Below the pieces are notes generated by a model. The model ran no database searches, was not told the origin of the DNA, and saw only the letters and a program-made list of their open reading frames with translations. Position numbers and translations under genes: made by a program. From the NCBI GenBank assembly GCA_019429005.1, contig JAHYJR010000002.1, forward strand, positions 40,752-104,751: a stretch of 64,000 bases of DNA. The letters are read 5' to 3'. The DNA is from Nanobdellati archaeon. GTDB taxonomy: Archaea; EX4484-52; GLR71. This document shows positions 50,112 through 59,794 of the stretch, piece by piece. How positions within the stretch are numbered: the stretch's first letter is position 1; each line of letters begins with the position of its first letter.

Positions 50112-50951
50112 ATGGAAGGTTATACCAACATTATTGATGAACTCAGACAGTTTGGTTTCACACAATATGAATCCAAAGCATATATCACCTTAATAAGTAA
50201 AGGTGTTCTTTCAGGACCAGATATATCAAAATTTAGCAAAATACCTAAAAGCAAAATATATGACGTTGTTAATAATCTTTTAACAAAAAGAATGATTGAA
50301 GAATTTCCAGGAACACCACGAAAATTTAAAGCACGAGCAATTGATAATGTTTTCAACGAAATACTTACAAACAAAAAAGAAAAAATTGACAATTTAGAAA
50401 AAACCGCTGAAACATTAAAGACACGAATAAAAGGAATGTTAAAATTTGCAGAAAAAACATATATTGAAAAAAATTCAGTAATCTGGACTGTAGATGGACG
50501 AAAAGCATTTCACGAAAAATTTGCTGAAATGGGTGACAAAAGCACAAAAGAAGTTTTTGTCATAACACCTTATTTCTCAAGAAATCCACTAATAGAAAGA
50601 AGCATAGAACATGCAAAAACAAGAGGAGTAACATTTCAGGGAATCACATCTATGAACGATGAAAATAAAGATCGTATACGATTTTATACAAACTTATTTG
50701 ATAATATATCGGTATTTAATGGTACTATACCTATGACAATCATAATTATAGACGATAAAGAATGTATATATAGGATGGAATATAAATCAAACGGACAGAA
50801 TAATTATATAGGCGTACATTCAACAAATCCAGGCCTTATAAATGCATTTAAACAATACTGGGATGGATTAATAAAAGACTCAAATTTGATTGAAGATACA
50901 GATTTAAAAATAGATCAAACATTTCTTTCTGAAAATAAAATAGGATTCTAA
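50112..50951 (+). CDS. TrmB-family transcriptional regulator
   Basis: LRQFGFTQYESKAYITLISKGVLSGPDISKFSKIPKSKIYDVVNNLLTKRMIEEFPGTPRKFKA, then an effector/PLD-like domain. Confidence 0.88.
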   Translation: MEGYTNIIDELRQFGFTQYESKAYITLISKGVLSGPDISKFSKIPKSKIYDVVNNLLTKRMIEEFPGTPRKFKARAIDNVFNEILTNKKEKIDNLEKTAETLKTRIKGMLKFAEKTYIEKNSVIWTVDGRKAFHEKFAEMGDKSTKEVFVITPYFSRNPLIERSIEHAKTRGVTFQGITSMNDENKDRIRFYTNLFDNISVFNGTIPMTIIIIDDKECIYRMEYKSNGQNNYIGVHSTNPGLINAFKQYWDGLIKDSNLIEDTDLKIDQTFLSENKIGF

Positions 50952-51128
50952 TTCATAAAGTAAAATCATAAGATTATCAAAATCCTTATCCAATTTTATT
51001 ATATTTATCACATATTTACAATAAAATAATGCTTTTTCAATCTCTTCAAAAAAAAGATCATCCTTTTTAGATATAAACGTCAATATGAGAATAATAGATA
51101 AAATATTCTGAAATTTAACAAGATCCAT
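50904..51128 (-). CDS. Small uncharacterised protein
   Basis: 74-aa ORF, convergent with and overlapping the TrmB gene tail. Weak. Confidence 0.3.
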   Translation of the reverse strand: MDLVKFQNILSIILILTFISKKDDLFFEEIEKALFYCKYVINIIKLDKDFDNLMILLYELESYFIFRKKCLIYF

Positions 51129-51246
51129 AAAACCACCAAATATAGATAACTATATTTGTTAATCGTGATTGGATGTTATAAACAACTAGTTACCACCATA
51201 AGTGGTTATTTAAATAATATATAAGAATATACACCTAAATTATCTT

Positions 51247-51525
51247 ATGAGCTTTATAGATAATCTAAAAAATCAGTTTAAACCAAATATTATCTCAATA
51301 TATATATTTATTATAGTTTTATCTATCACAATAATATTCTTTGGTCCATTTATTTCAGAAATAGGTATATTATTACTAATAATATATTCCTATATTTACT
51401 CGTCACACCTTAATAAAAAAATAAGAGATAAAAAAATAAAAAGGGTAAAAGAAACCCTAAATGATTTTATCTATTGGTATATAACACCTATTTTGCTGGT
51501 TCTTCTACTTTACTCTCTTCTGTAA
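51247..51525 (+). CDS. Small membrane protein, 3' end overlapping rps27ae antisense
   Basis: Three hydrophobic segments. Weak. Confidence 0.4.
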   Translation: MSFIDNLKNQFKPNIISIYIFIIVLSITIIFFGPFISEIGILLLIIYSYIYSSHLNKKIRDKKIKRVKETLNDFIYWYITPILLVLLLYSLL

Positions 51526-51775
51526 TAGGTTTAGTCTCTGTTTTAGGAGCAACATTCTCAAAAATAGTATATCCGCACCCACCGCAGAACTCTCTACCTC
51601 TAGCTTTAGCTAAGAGTTTTCCACATTTAGGACACGATTTGTTATTAATAACAAGCTTACCATCAGCAATTTTGTATAATTCCCATCTTTTTACATTATA
51701 ATGTTTACGAGATTTTTTGTCAGAACCTGATTTTTTGTCAGAACCTGATTTTTTGTCTGTTTTTTTTCCAGCCAT
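51488..51775 (-). CDS. rps27ae: Ribosomal protein S27ae
   Basis: HYNVKRWELYKIADGKLVINNKSCPKCGKLLAKARGREFCGGCGYTIFE. Confidence 0.92.
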   Translation of the reverse strand: MAGKKTDKKSGSDKKSGSDKKSRKHYNVKRWELYKIADGKLVINNKSCPKCGKLLAKARGREFCGGCGYTIFENVAPKTETKPITEESKVEEPAK

Positions 51776-51794
51776 ATTATCATCTATAATTTAT

Positions 51795-52091
51795 TTATTC
51801 AGCTTTTGTCTCTTCAGGTTTAGCTTCTTCAGTTGCTTCAACCCCCTCAACAACAGGTGCATCACGAACTGTTTTATCATAAACACTTGCAGTTCCAGTT
51901 GATTCCATCTTACCATAAACCTGATGTATTGTATCAATTACAATTTGCTCAGCTTTAACTTTCAATTTTGATACAAGCTCTTTAAGAACAACATCTTCTC
52001 TAGGTGTAGCACCACTCTGAACAATTTTAAACTCTATCTCGGTTCTCTCAAGAAGAGGATTTTTTACAGTTTTAATTATATCTAGTTCCAT
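51795..52091 (-). CDS. rps24e: Ribosomal protein S24e
   Basis: MELDIIKTVKNPLLERTEIEFKIVQSGATPREDVVLKELVSKLKVKAEQIVIDTIHQVYGKMESTGTASVYD. Confidence 0.92.
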   Translation of the reverse strand: MELDIIKTVKNPLLERTEIEFKIVQSGATPREDVVLKELVSKLKVKAEQIVIDTIHQVYGKMESTGTASVYDKTVRDAPVVEGVEATEEAKPEETKAE

Positions 52092-52113
52092 ACAACCACA
52101 TTTTAAATTAATA

Positions 52114-52293
52114 TTATATTACTTGAAGTGCATATTTTCCAGGTGTATCATGACCTGTTTTTTTAGCAATCTCTGAATTAACATCATATATTATAACAAC
52201 ACCTTTCCAATTCTTTGTTAAATCCTTGCTTTTACAAACGGGACATTCTGAGCCTTCAACAAGCCTTTTGCAAATTCTACATGCATTTTCCAT
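52114..52293 (-). CDS. spt4: Transcription elongation factor Spt4 / RpoE2, 59 aa, below the ORF-track cutoff
   Basis: MENACRICKRLVEGSECPVCKSKDLTKNWKGVVIIYDVNSEIAKKTGHDTPGKYALQVI*; two CxxC pairs and the Spt4 fold signature WKGVVIIYD. Confidence 0.93.
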   Translation of the reverse strand: MENACRICKRLVEGSECPVCKSKDLTKNWKGVVIIYDVNSEIAKKTGHDTPGKYALQVI

Positions 52294-52318
52294 AATTACA
52301 CCTTAAATATCACTTTAT

Positions 52319-52930
52319 TTATTTAACTTCCTTTTTATTCTTATTCTTATCTGTCTCTTTTATATCTTTCTTATTAGCTTCATTTATAACATTTTGTCTA
52401 TCATCTTCAAGCCATGAGATTGCACCAAGACCAGGTTGTCTCATTGTAAGATTAATTTTATTTATTTCTTTTTTATCAAGACTGACAGCTATAATCCTTG
52501 CTTTAATATTATCTCCAACTTTAAGACTCTTTTTTGATTCTCTTGATACAAGCATCTTTGATTTATCATCAAATGTAACAAAATCATTTATAACTTGAGA
52601 TACATGACAAAGACCATCAATTGGTCCAAAACGTACAAATACACCAAAACTTGTAATATCAACTACTTCACCAATTATAACTTCATGAAGTTTTGGATTA
52701 TACACCAATGCATTAAATTCAATATCATAATGAACACTTGCATCATCAATAATAATACGACCATCACCAATAGTATTTATACTAGATATAGCTAAAATAA
52801 CACCAATATCATTTATTATATTATTTTCATATTTATCTGCAAGACTCATCTTTACAGACGCATTTATATCTGTACCAAGATATTTTGGTAGTACTCTTAT
52901 AGTATCTTTAAATTCAACAAGTTCAAACAT
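52319..52930 (-). CDS. rpoE1: DNA-directed RNA polymerase subunit E' (Rpo7/RpoE1)
   Basis: MFELVEFKDTIRVLPKYLGTDINASVKMSLADKYENNI; S1 domain GEVVDITSFGVFVRFGPIDGLCHVSQV. Confidence 0.94.
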   Translation of the reverse strand: MFELVEFKDTIRVLPKYLGTDINASVKMSLADKYENNIINDIGVILAISSINTIGDGRIIIDDASVHYDIEFNALVYNPKLHEVIIGEVVDITSFGVFVRFGPIDGLCHVSQVINDFVTFDDKSKMLVSRESKKSLKVGDNIKARIIAVSLDKKEINKINLTMRQPGLGAISWLEDDRQNVINEANKKDIKETDKNKNKKEVK

Positions 52931-53085
52931 AATTAAAACCTTTAAACATTCTTATTTATAATTTTCTCAGTATATCCTAAAAGGAAACCATAATTCAAAA
53001 GAATTATAGAAAATAATATAATATACTTTAAGACAATAGACTTTTAAAACTTTTTATTTTATCATATTATTTCAAAATATCTTTA

Positions 53086-54069
53086 TCAATTTAAGTTTTT
53101 ATCAAGATATTCTGTAAGTGGTGGAACAACCTGTTTCTTACGTGATAACACACCTTTAAGATACATTTGATTGTTAATTAACTTTTCACCAAAAGTTTTC
53201 TCAATTAAATCGACTGAATCGGCCAAAGCAAACATAAGACACCCTTCTTTAATTATATCGGTTACCATAACAATAATACAATTAAGTTTTTTGTCATCCT
53301 TTATGAACTTCATCTTAAGAAGAATATCATTTTTACGCGTCTCTAAATCTGATGGATCAACAGTTTCAACTTGTGTTATTGCGAACCTAAAACTTTTTAC
53401 ATCATATTCCTTATAATCCGTATTAATTATCTCTAAGGTTGTCAAATTGCCCCAACAAGATTTTGCTTTAAAAGCATCTATACCAAACGATTCAATATTT
53501 TTAACACCCGCAATTTTAGCAAGTTTTTTTGCAATATCTTTATCAATATCTGTTGTTATTGGTGATTTAAATATAACAGTATCAGATAATATTGCACCAA
53601 GTAAAATACCAGCAATACCTTTTTTTAACAAAATATTTGAATCAAAATACATCTTTGCAATAATTGTAGATGTACTACCTAAAGGTTCTACATGGAATTG
53701 TATTGCTGTACCACTTGAAAAATTAACGTTATGATGATCAAGTATCTCAACAATGTTTTCAATTTCAACACCATCAACCATTTGTGCAGACTGATTATGA
53801 TCAACAAGTATAAGCTTTTTCCCTTTAGCATCTTTAAGCTGTATTGGTGCCTTTATATCAAAATAATCAAGTATAAACTGTGTCTCTAAATTAATATCAG
53901 AAGGTCTTGTTGCAACATATTTAATATTAAAATTGTTATTTAAATTTAATTTGTTTTTAAAATATGCATAAGCTATAGCTGCACAAACCGAATCAGTATC
54001 ATTATTTTTATGCCCTATAACATAGATTATATTATCATTATATACATTTTTTTCCATACAACACACCAT
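53086..54069 (-). CDS. ppaC: Manganese-dependent inorganic pyrophosphatase (DHH family)
   Basis: YVIGHKNNDTDSVCAAIAYAYFK, ILVDHNQSAQMVDGVEIENIVEILDHHN, EPLGSTSTIIAKM, LSRKKQVVPPLTEYL. Confidence 0.93.
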   Translation of the reverse strand: MVCCMEKNVYNDNIIYVIGHKNNDTDSVCAAIAYAYFKNKLNLNNNFNIKYVATRPSDINLETQFILDYFDIKAPIQLKDAKGKKLILVDHNQSAQMVDGVEIENIVEILDHHNVNFSSGTAIQFHVEPLGSTSTIIAKMYFDSNILLKKGIAGILLGAILSDTVIFKSPITTDIDKDIAKKLAKIAGVKNIESFGIDAFKAKSCWGNLTTLEIINTDYKEYDVKSFRFAITQVETVDPSDLETRKNDILLKMKFIKDDKKLNCIIVMVTDIIKEGCLMFALADSVDLIEKTFGEKLINNQMYLKGVLSRKKQVVPPLTEYLDKNLN

Positions 54070-54224
54070 ACTAAAAATAATATAATTTTAATATTTTTAA
54101 ACCTTGCTAATCAATAACTTAATCAATAACTAATAGATTATTAAAATAAAAGAATTTAAAAGAACAAAAAGCATTAACAAAATATATAATATAATACTTT
54201 GATTAACTATTTACAGGTGTTTCT

Positions 54225-55439
54225 ATTTTAAAAATAAATAAACGACAATTAAAAACAATAATAAAAGAATTGAAATCGCTACGTGGTAGACATACCGAGT
54301 TTATAACAATATCAGTCCCAGCAGGATATAATCTTAATGAAATCTCAAACCAAATACGTCAAGAAGCAGGAACAGCATCAAATATTAAATCAAAAAGCAC
54401 AAGAAAAAATGTTGAAAGTGCGTTAGCAAAAATGGACCAAGCATTAAAATCCGTAGCTTATACACCTGAAAATGGTCTTTGTATGTATTGCGGAAATATT
54501 AGTGAACAAGAAGGCGCAACAGATTTAAAATTATGGATGTTTGAACCACCAGAACCAATTAATCTTAGATTATACAGATGCGAACAAGTATTTCTCCTAG
54601 ATCATCTTTATGGACTTATAGAAGAAAAAGACGTCTATGGTCTTATGGCCATAGATAGTACTGAAGCAAGTATTGGTTTTGTTATTGGTACAGGAATACA
54701 CATATCAACACACTTAACATCTCATGTACCTGGCAAAACAGGAAAAGGTGGACAAAGTGCACAAAGATTTGAACGTGTACGTTCAGGATTATTACTAACA
54801 TTTTTAAAACAAATTGGTGAAGCAGCTACCAAAATCTTTGAAGAAAACAAATATCTAAAAGGTATCATTATAGGTGGACCTGGACCTGTTAAAGATAAAT
54901 TTGCTGCAGGTGAATTCTTATCAAATTCACTAAAACGTAAAATTCTTGGTATAAAAGACATGTCATATTCGGGAAATGAAGGTATATATGATCTTGTAAA
55001 TATTTCTGAAGATATTTTAAGAAATTCAAAAATAACTGATGAAAAAGCAATTATAATCAAATTTTTTGAACATTTAAAAAAAGATGATGGTCTTGTTGTT
55101 TACGGTTTTGTTGAAATAAAATATGCACTTGAACTTGGTGCTGTTGATAAGATTTTAATATCTGAAGATTTACCAATAAAAAATTTCTTATTAACCTGCA
55201 ATTCATGTGATTATAAAGAAGAAAAAATTACAAAAGAAACATCATTACCATCACATTGTCCTAAATGTAAAAATCAATTAAATAAAACAGAAAAAACGGA
55301 TTTTATAGAAGAACTTGAAGAAATGGCTATTTCAAAAGGTGCATCTATACTTGAAGTAACTAGTGAATCACCTGAAGGACAACAATTTTTACAACTTGGT
55401 GGTATCGGTGCATTTTTAAGATATAAAATACAAGTATAA
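54225..55439 (+). CDS. prf1: Peptide chain release factor aRF1, probably initiating at ATT 54225
   Basis: NIKS (ASNIKSKSTRKNV), GGQ (KGGQSAQRFERVR), YRCEQVF. The in-frame 5' extension ILKINKRQLKTIIKELKSLRGRHTEF restores the N-terminal helix. AGGTG SD 5 nt before ATT. In-frame TAA at 54204. Confidence 0.93.
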   Translation: MLKINKRQLKTIIKELKSLRGRHTEFITISVPAGYNLNEISNQIRQEAGTASNIKSKSTRKNVESALAKMDQALKSVAYTPENGLCMYCGNISEQEGATDLKLWMFEPPEPINLRLYRCEQVFLLDHLYGLIEEKDVYGLMAIDSTEASIGFVIGTGIHISTHLTSHVPGKTGKGGQSAQRFERVRSGLLLTFLKQIGEAATKIFEENKYLKGIIIGGPGPVKDKFAAGEFLSNSLKRKILGIKDMSYSGNEGIYDLVNISEDILRNSKITDEKAIIIKFFEHLKKDDGLVVYGFVEIKYALELGAVDKILISEDLPIKNFLLTCNSCDYKEEKITKETSLPSHCPKCKNQLNKTEKTDFIEELEEMAISKGASILEVTSESPEGQQFLQLGGIGAFLRYKIQV

Positions 55440-55562
55440 AATCCTAAAAAGGAAACTTAATTTTTATTTTAAAAAACTAATTAAATAATTTTTAATTTGC
55501 TAAATAATTTAAAAATTATAAATCTAATAATTATATATACCCAATCTGTTTAATTAAATAAC

Positions 55563-56291
55563 ATGCCAAACAAAAATATAAAAATCCTAAAAGATGAAAA
55601 TGAAACACTAAAAGATATAAATAGTGAAAAACTAATCGAACAAGACTCAAAACCTTTAACTAACAAACAAAATGATGAAAACGAAAATAATAATCGTAAA
55701 GACACTTCACAAACTCAAAATAACGAAACTGAAACAAAATCAAACATAACAATTAATACACTTAATTCTAAACTCGTTGATATTGAAAATGATATCTTAA
55801 ACATCCTAAAAGAAGAAAACAATGTACCTAAACCATTACCTAAATTTGAAACACAAGAACATTTCAATGTCATATCAGCAATAGAATTTAGCATAGATAC
55901 ATCAAAAAAAATATTTAATCAATGTATAAATACAATAGATCAACTTAAAACGGATTATAAAATAACAACAAAAGATAATAAATTAATAGAAAAAACAGCA
56001 AAAAACGAATTTTCAAAAGAAGATACAGATACAATAACATCTGTTTTAATAAATAAAGACAGTTCAGATATCGAAACAAAAATCAATATAGAATTTGAAA
56101 AAATAAAAATAATAAAAAAATATATATCTGAACTAGGAAATATAGAATCTAAAATATATAATGAAAAAAATAATCAAGCAAAATTAGCACTTACAAAAGA
56201 ATTTAGTAACATCAATAATCTTTTCGCAAAAATTATGTCAATATATGGATATAATAATGATATTGTTCCCCAATTCAAAATAAAACAATAA
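55563..56291 (+). CDS. Uncharacterised N/K/E-rich protein with disordered N-terminus and C-terminal helical domain
   Basis: 242-aa ORF. Low-complexity N-terminal part. Confidence 0.45.
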   Translation: MPNKNIKILKDENETLKDINSEKLIEQDSKPLTNKQNDENENNNRKDTSQTQNNETETKSNITINTLNSKLVDIENDILNILKEENNVPKPLPKFETQEHFNVISAIEFSIDTSKKIFNQCINTIDQLKTDYKITTKDNKLIEKTAKNEFSKEDTDTITSVLINKDSSDIETKINIEFEKIKIIKKYISELGNIESKIYNEKNNQAKLALTKEFSNINNLFAKIMSIYGYNNDIVPQFKIKQ

Positions 56292-56317
56292 CATACCATA
56301 TTAACCATTACAAATAA

Positions 56318-56842
56318 TTAATTTTTTGATAATTTATTTTTATTTTTACCTTTATTGATTAATAAAACACAATCTGCTGAATTTTGCAATGCTTTAGAAA
56401 ATCCGGGTTCTTGTCCCATAATTATAACTTCTTTACCTTTAGCTTTAGCTAATTGTATAACTGGAAGGAAATCAGCATCTCTTGTTGCAAGAGCAATAAT
56501 ATCAAAATGTTTACTATATATAGCTTCTACAGCAGCCATAGCAACATATACATCAACATCACTTGCTATATCATTTTTCTTTTCACCAAAACCAACTATA
56601 GCTTCAAAACCTTCATTAGAAATAGCTTCAACAAGTTTTGCAGGTGCAAATTGATTCAAAAGAACTTTTGCCATCCGAACATTACCATACTCACCAAGGT
56701 CCTTCAAAATAACCCTAAGATCAATATTAAATTCCTTTCTAAGAAGATTTGGCCCATCTATAATAAGAGCAATATTTTTTCGTGTTTTAAACAGTTTTTT
56801 AAGAAATCCAAACATAATTATCACCGATTTATATACTAGCAT
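56318..56842 (-). CDS. NYN/PIN-like domain protein (LabA-like)
   Basis: NIALIIDGPNLLRKEFNIDLRVILKDLGEYGNVRMAKVLLNQ...DIASDVDVYVAMAAVEAIYSKHFDIIALATRDADFLPVIQLAKAKGKEVIIMG. True start MFGFLKK behind GGTGATAATT. Confidence 0.9.
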   Translation of the reverse strand: MLVYKSVIIMFGFLKKLFKTRKNIALIIDGPNLLRKEFNIDLRVILKDLGEYGNVRMAKVLLNQFAPAKLVEAISNEGFEAIVGFGEKKNDIASDVDVYVAMAAVEAIYSKHFDIIALATRDADFLPVIQLAKAKGKEVIIMGQEPGFSKALQNSADCVLLINKGKNKNKLSKN

Positions 56843-56933
56843 TATCCTAATATATATATAATAGAGATTATAAGATTCAATGAAACTTATAGTTTTAAAT
56901 ATATGTCGAAACTAAAAATAAAAATTCAAAATG

Positions 56934-57635
56934 TTAAAAAAAACGTGAAATCTTAAGCCATTTTTGTGCTTCATTCATCTTTTCAAATAATTTTTCATCA
57001 GCTTTAAAATCCTTATGATGAACAATCTGACTTTTTCCAGTATATTTTGAATCATGTACAATATGAAGCATCTCATGATAAAGCACATAATCAAGAACAA
57101 ATTTAGGTATCTTTAATGAATCTAAAGTTTTACTTATTGAGATTAAATGTCTTGCAGGGTCATAATGTCCAAATTTACGATATGTCTTAATAGTACTCCA
57201 TGTCAATTTAGGTATTGCAAGCACACTTTCAAAATATTTATTATTTATACTTTCAAAACATTCATTAAGATTATATACAGTACCAATAGGATTTACTTTA
57301 ATATTATTTACACGATTTATACGCAGAACCATACATTTTTTTGATATATATTCCGAATTTACCCACGATTTATAAATCGTATTTGTTATTTTATTAACAG
57401 GTAATCTCTTTATCTTTGAGAAAAGTATAATCGCAAGACTCTTTATAACCTCTTTTGGTGCATCATCAAGAATATCGCTGATTCGTATAAAATATTTATT
57501 TTCTTTTTTCTTTATCGTACTTTTAATTGTAGAATACTTATAGAAACGTATAACTAATTGAATATTTTGATTATTACCAAGTTCAAAATATACATCTTCA
57601 AAGATTTTTGAAAGCTCAATAACATCCATACCCAA
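56934..57635 (-). CDS. SprT/YgjP-like zinc metalloprotease domain protein
   Basis: LDYVLYHEMLHIVHDSKYTGKSQIVHHKDFKADEKLF (HExxH...H). Confidence 0.8.
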   Translation of the reverse strand: MGMDVIELSKIFEDVYFELGNNQNIQLVIRFYKYSTIKSTIKKKENKYFIRISDILDDAPKEVIKSLAIILFSKIKRLPVNKITNTIYKSWVNSEYISKKCMVLRINRVNNIKVNPIGTVYNLNECFESINNKYFESVLAIPKLTWSTIKTYRKFGHYDPARHLISISKTLDSLKIPKFVLDYVLYHEMLHIVHDSKYTGKSQIVHHKDFKADEKLFEKMNEAQKWLKISRFF

Positions 57636-57670
57636 TTATAATGTTATAAACTAAAAAACATTACTATCAA

Positions 57671-59575
57671 TTAAAACGTAAAAAATTGTCTAATCTCTTC
57701 AGATAAATCATTACTAATATGAAAATACATATCTTTTGGAAGTATATTCCTATATGTATCCCACAAAAACCTTGAATCCATAAATACAATAACACCATAA
57801 TCCGTTTCAGACCGAATACATCTCCCGGCTGTTTGCAACACTTTATTCATTGCAGGATATGTATATCCATAATCAAGACCTTTATTGAATTTAGTATCAA
57901 AATAATTAATAAGGCCTTTAACTTTAAGATCTGGTTTCTGAAGAGGAATACCAACTATAACCACAGCTTTCATTAAATCTCCAGGAAAATCAACACCTTC
58001 AGAAAAATTTGCACCCACAACACCAAAAAGAGCACAACCATAAGTTTCAGTCTCATGATCAAGAACCACTTTCTTATCAAAAAGAGTTTTAAAACGTTCA
58101 AAAAGTACTTCTTTTTCATGCTTATTCATACCAGGTTGCTCAAGAAGTATTTCTTTTTTAGCTGTATTCTTAAGAATTTCATATATTTGATTACGGAGAT
58201 AATAACTTGGAAAAAATACACCCACATTTCCAGGAACATTATGTATGACCTTAATTACATTTCGTGCAATTTTCATAAATTCTTGTTCAGAACGTTTTGT
58301 AAACTGTGTTGTCGTATCATCAATTATCAAATTAAGCCGATTCTCTTTAGGAAAAGGTGATTCTAAAGTTAACATTTCTGTAACACTCTTATCCAACCCT
58401 AAAATATCAACATACATCTCAACAGGCAATAATGTACCAGACATAATAATTGTTGAATGTACCTGTTCAAATATAATTTTTGCTTTTAATGATGGATCAA
58501 GACATTCAATATTATAACTAAACTCAAAATGACCAATAACATCATTTTGACATCTACCAATTCTAATATAACCATCAGATACAACAGACCAAAGTATAAG
58601 GAAATTCGCAACACTATCAAGATAAGAAATCTTCTTATTTGAACGTATCTCATCACTTGTTTCTTTTAGTTCGTTAATAAAAATATCATAATTTCCAACT
58701 TTATTCACAATGTCAATAAGAATCTCACGACGAATTATTTTTTCATCTTTGATTGGTTTTTTTAAAAGATACTTCTCTAATTCACTTTTTATAAATTTAA
58801 GATCATCTTTCAAATGATCAATTTTATATTTCGCAGCCTCTTTTATTGCACGATTCAAAATTTCTGAACTTAATTTTGATGACATAATCTCACGTATTCT
58901 AGACGGAAGATTATGCGCTTCATCAACAATTATAATTGCATCAGATAACGATTTTTCACATTTGTTAAAAAAATATCTTTGTACTGCTGGATGAAAAACA
59001 TGATAATAATCAGCAACAATAACATCTGCATTTTTTGCAAGCTGAATAAATATTTCATGAGGACATAGATTTTTACATTTTGTTTTCAGATTATCTGCAG
59101 ACATAATATCCATTTCAATCTCTGATATCAATTTTTCAGCACTTGGTGAAATTAAATCTTTCTTTTCCCATACATTCTTATAGAATTTACAAGAATCCGT
59201 TTGTTTTAGACCCTTACACATTTCATAAAATTCCGAAGAATTCGTTTGAAAAAGATCAGGATGCTTACAAAGCCATCTTTTTCCAATAATATTTACAACT
59301 TTCAACTCTTTCCCAAGTTTTTTCTGTATATCATTTAATGTATCTATAACAATCTTATGTTGTGTATGACGAGGTGTTAGAAAAAATATTGTTTTAGAGT
59401 TTTCAAGAGCATATTCAACGGCAGGTGCTAAAACAGATACAGTCTTACCAATACCGGTTGGAGCATGTACAGCTAAATTTGTTTTATTATTTAATATAAT
59501 CTGTACTGTTTCTATAAATTCATCTTGACCAATCCTAGTTTTACCATAAGGAAATAGATTACATTTAAGATTCAT
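57671..59575 (-). CDS. XPD/DinG-like (DEAD_2) DNA helicase with Fe-S cysteines
   Basis: APTGIGKTVSVLAP (Walker A), VDEAHNLPSRIREI (DEAH), Cys cluster CKHPDLF...CKGLKQTDSC...CPHEI, GVVGANFSEGVDFPGDLMKAVVIVGIPLQKPD, QTAGRCIRSETDYGVIVFMDSRF. Confidence 0.93.
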   Translation of the reverse strand: MNLKCNLFPYGKTRIGQDEFIETVQIILNNKTNLAVHAPTGIGKTVSVLAPAVEYALENSKTIFFLTPRHTQHKIVIDTLNDIQKKLGKELKVVNIIGKRWLCKHPDLFQTNSSEFYEMCKGLKQTDSCKFYKNVWEKKDLISPSAEKLISEIEMDIMSADNLKTKCKNLCPHEIFIQLAKNADVIVADYYHVFHPAVQRYFFNKCEKSLSDAIIIVDEAHNLPSRIREIMSSKLSSEILNRAIKEAAKYKIDHLKDDLKFIKSELEKYLLKKPIKDEKIIRREILIDIVNKVGNYDIFINELKETSDEIRSNKKISYLDSVANFLILWSVVSDGYIRIGRCQNDVIGHFEFSYNIECLDPSLKAKIIFEQVHSTIIMSGTLLPVEMYVDILGLDKSVTEMLTLESPFPKENRLNLIIDDTTTQFTKRSEQEFMKIARNVIKVIHNVPGNVGVFFPSYYLRNQIYEILKNTAKKEILLEQPGMNKHEKEVLFERFKTLFDKKVVLDHETETYGCALFGVVGANFSEGVDFPGDLMKAVVIVGIPLQKPDLKVKGLINYFDTKFNKGLDYGYTYPAMNKVLQTAGRCIRSETDYGVIVFMDSRFLWDTYRNILPKDMYFHISNDLSEEIRQFFTF

Positions 59576-59755
59576 ACTGTTACTTTTTAACTCATGAATT
59601 TAAACGTTTGTAATATCTAAGGCCCATAACTTTTAAGAAACATATATAAAATTAAACAATAAAAGTATAATAATTACTACAGCTATATAGGTAATTAAAA
59701 AAAGCTGTTAAAATAACTTTTAAAACAACAAAAAGAGAAAACAAATATAAAGTTT

Positions 59756-59772
59756 TTATTACATAGTAATAA
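59756..59772. promoter_or_regulatory. Palindrome TTATTAC-ATA-GTAATAA upstream of a TrmB-like gene
   Basis: 7-bp perfect arms, about 22 nt before the ATG and just downstream of TATA-like AAATATAAAG. Confidence 0.5.
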
Positions 59773-59794
59773 TAATTAAAATTGGTGTGTTGAT

